Part shown: in pieces, positions 14,557-15,404 of the stretch
Numbering within the stretch: the first letter of the stretch is position 1
Layout of the letters: each line of letters begins with the position of its first letter
Origin: CAZEDU01 sp964511185
Lineage (GTDB): Bacteria; Myxococcota; Myxococcia; Myxococcales; Myxococcaceae
Reading direction: 5' to 3'
Assembly: GCA_964511185.1 (NCBI GenBank)
Contig: CAZEDU010000122.1
Coordinates: 1-15,404, forward strand
DNA length: 15,404 nucleotides
Position numbers and translations under genes: made by a program
Notes under the pieces: generated by a model
What the model saw: only the letters and a program-made list of their open reading frames with translations
What the model was told of the DNA's origin: nothing
The model's database searches: none

Positions 14557-14852
14557 GACTTCTTCGCCTCCAAGAGCGACTCCACCTTGCTCTCCACCGA
14601 GCCGAGCAACCGCTCCAGGTCGTCGACCTTGGTCTTGAGCGCCTCGACGTCCGCCGTCGAGGGCAGGTTCATCGCGCCGAGCGCCGAGCGAAGGCTCTTG
14701 TCGAGCGTGCCCTTCGCGGCGAGCGACTTGGAGACCAGCCCCTGCACCGCCGAGATGAACTTCTCGTTCGAGAGCAGCTGTTGGGTGAGCTTGCCGATCC
14801 GCTCTTCGCCCGTCTCGACCAGCTTCTTCATGACCGGGTTGTCTTTCAGCAT
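14553..14852 (-). CDS. Phasin-like small coiled-coil protein
   Basis: A 99-residue soluble, helix-rich protein. The N-terminal half (1-50) is amphipathic with several lysines, and the second half starts with NLPSTADVEALKTKVDDLER and continues as a heptad-like coiled coil to the basic AKKS end. The LxxP-S/T-xxDVExL junction followed by a leucine zipper resembles the C-terminal part of polyhydroxyalkanoate granule-associated proteins (phasins of the PhaF/PhaI type), but the similarity is by eye and limited. Phasins coat PHA granules. The ParA gene overlaps its stop codon, and a PHB_acc_N regulator follows, which strengthens the granule reading. ATG 14852 has no Shine-Dalgarno; a TTGACA promoter just upstream would make a nearly leaderless message. 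Confidence 0.75.
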   Translation of the reverse strand: MLKDNPVMKKLVETGEERIGKLTQQLLSNEKFISAVQGLVSKSLAAKGTLDKSLRSALGAMNLPSTADVEALKTKVDDLERLLGSVESKVESLLEAKKS

Positions 14853-14860
14853 GGCGAGGC

Positions 14861-14889
14861 ACTGTGCGGGGCGTGCCTGTGGGTGTCAA
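14861..14889 (-). promoter_or_regulatory. Promoter for the phasin-like/ParA operon
   Basis: On the minus strand a consensus TTGACA (14889-14884) is followed after 17 bp by CACAGT (14866-14861), three of six -10 positions. The start site would be within a few bases of ATG 14852, so the message would be leaderless or nearly so. Confidence 0.45.
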
Positions 14890-14916
14890 GCCAGGTAGGC
14901 CGCGACCGCGCACGCG

Positions 14917-14946
14917 TTGACAGCTCGCCTGCGCATTGGGTCTAAA
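14917..14946 (+). promoter_or_regulatory. Promoter for the ArsA-like gene
   Basis: A consensus TTGACA at 14917-14922 is followed after 18 bp by TCTAAA at 14941-14946 (or GTCTAA at 17 bp). The start site would be near 14953, about nine bases before ATG 14962. The TTGACA box is the mirror of the one serving the phasin-like gene, 27 bp away. Confidence 0.55.
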
Positions 14947-14961
14947 CCTCTCTCGCTCACC

Positions 14962-15404
14962 ATGGCCGCGCTCGACCATCAGCGCCTTCTCATCACGTCC
15001 GGCAAGGGTGGCGTCGGCAAAAGCACCGTCGCCGCGGCGCTCGCGCTCGCCTTCTCGCGCGCAGGTCAGCGGACCTTGGTGTGCGAAGTGAACGCCAAGG
15101 AACGCGTGAGCGGCCTGTTCGGCCAGCCGCCGGTCGGGCCCGAGCTCAACTCCATCGCCGCGAACCTGTGGGCGGTGAACGTCCAGCCGGCCGAGTCGCT
15201 GCGCGAGTACGGCTTGATGACGCTCAAGTTCGAGACCATCTACAACGCCGTGTTCGAGAACCGGTGGGTGCGCCAGTTCTTGCGGTTCGTGCCGTCGATC
15301 GCCGAGCTGGTGATGCTGGGCAAGATCCTCTACCACGTGCGGCAGACCCGGCCCGACGGCTCGTACCAGTTCGACCGGGTGATCATCGACGCGCCGGCCA
15401 CCGG
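14962..15404 (+). CDS. ArsA/GET3-like anion-transporting ATPase, N-terminal part (runs off right edge)
   Basis: The first 147 codons of a SIMIBI-class ATPase. ITSGKGGVGKSTVAAA (11-26) is the deviant Walker A with both lysines, LVCEVNAKERVSGLFG follows as the A' region, and VIIDAPATG at the end is Walker B. The segment between is rich in helix (LKFETIYNAVFENRWV, FVPSIAELVMLGKI), as expected in the ArsA/GET3 family and its myxobacterial homologues annotated as anion-transporting ATPases. Its function in such bacteria is not established; GET3 relatives target tail-anchored membrane proteins in eukaryotes. It is transcribed away from the phasin-like/ParA pair from a promoter in the shared spacer. 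The C-terminal half is outside the window, so a tandem ArsA arrangement cannot be checked. Confidence 0.88.
   Translation, partial: MAALDHQRLLITSGKGGVGKSTVAAALALAFSRAGQRTLVCEVNAKERVSGLFGQPPVGPELNSIAANLWAVNVQPAESLREYGLMTLKFETIYNAVFENRWVRQFLRFVPSIAELVMLGKILYHVRQTRPDGSYQFDRVIIDAPAT

Overview
This is a GC-rich stretch with tightly packed genes on both strands. The gene content points to a myxobacterium (Myxococcota, probably Cystobacterineae): an MJ0042 zinc-ribbon/DUF3426 membrane protein, a PHB_acc_N regulator, an ArsA/GET3-like ATPase, a plant-type GshA, collagen-like lipoproteins and frequent GTG starts. That assignment is inferred from gene content and style; no marker gene such as rRNA is present. 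I saw no tRNA, rRNA, CRISPR array, insertion sequence or phage-integration signal. No gene-free stretch exceeds 300 bases.

Layout, left half. A truncated minus-strand gene lies at the left edge (2-139). Next comes a minus-strand set that reads gshA (glutamate-cysteine ligase, 3350 to 2019), then a collagen-like/tail-collar lipoprotein (1988 to 1146), then an aldose-1-epimerase-like mutarotase (1149 to 256) joined to it by a GTGA stop/start overlap. Divergent from gshA, on the plus strand, are an EI24-type membrane protein (3412-4200) and, after a 160-172 bp gap with inverted repeats, a very large S41/C-terminal-processing protease with PDZ and long Ig-like C-terminal extensions (4373-7570). 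They are followed by an outer-membrane beta-barrel candidate (7656-8582) and a GNAT acetyltransferase (8615-9046).

Middle. The GNAT gene meets a minus-strand pair tail to tail, sharing the bases CTAG. That pair is an HExxH lipoprotein metallopeptidase (10633 to 9755) followed by a glycerophosphodiester phosphodiesterase (9753 to 9043). Divergent from it is a stand-alone TatA-like gene (10706-10942). It converges on a coupled minus-strand pair: the zinc-ribbon/DUF3426 membrane protein (13005 to 11740) and a helical-repeat protein (11733 to 10948).

Right end. The most suggestive group is a PHA-granule-like cluster: a PHB_acc_N regulator (13119-13752, broken by a 10-N assembly gap), a ParA-type ATPase (14556 to 13756) and a 99-residue phasin-like coiled-coil protein (14852 to 14550-14553 region, stop at 14553), with an ArsA/GET3-like ATPase (14962 to the window end) divergent from them. 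ParA and the phasin-like gene overlap by GTGA and diverge from the ArsA-like gene across about 110 bp that holds two oppositely facing TTGACA boxes. A ParA without ParB but with a small coiled-coil partner is the layout of known cargo-positioning systems, so I propose a granule- or lipid-body-positioning module as the main hypothesis. The N gap itself looks like a faulty contig join: both flanks share TGCGGGAGA, and collapsing them restores an uninterrupted regulator frame.
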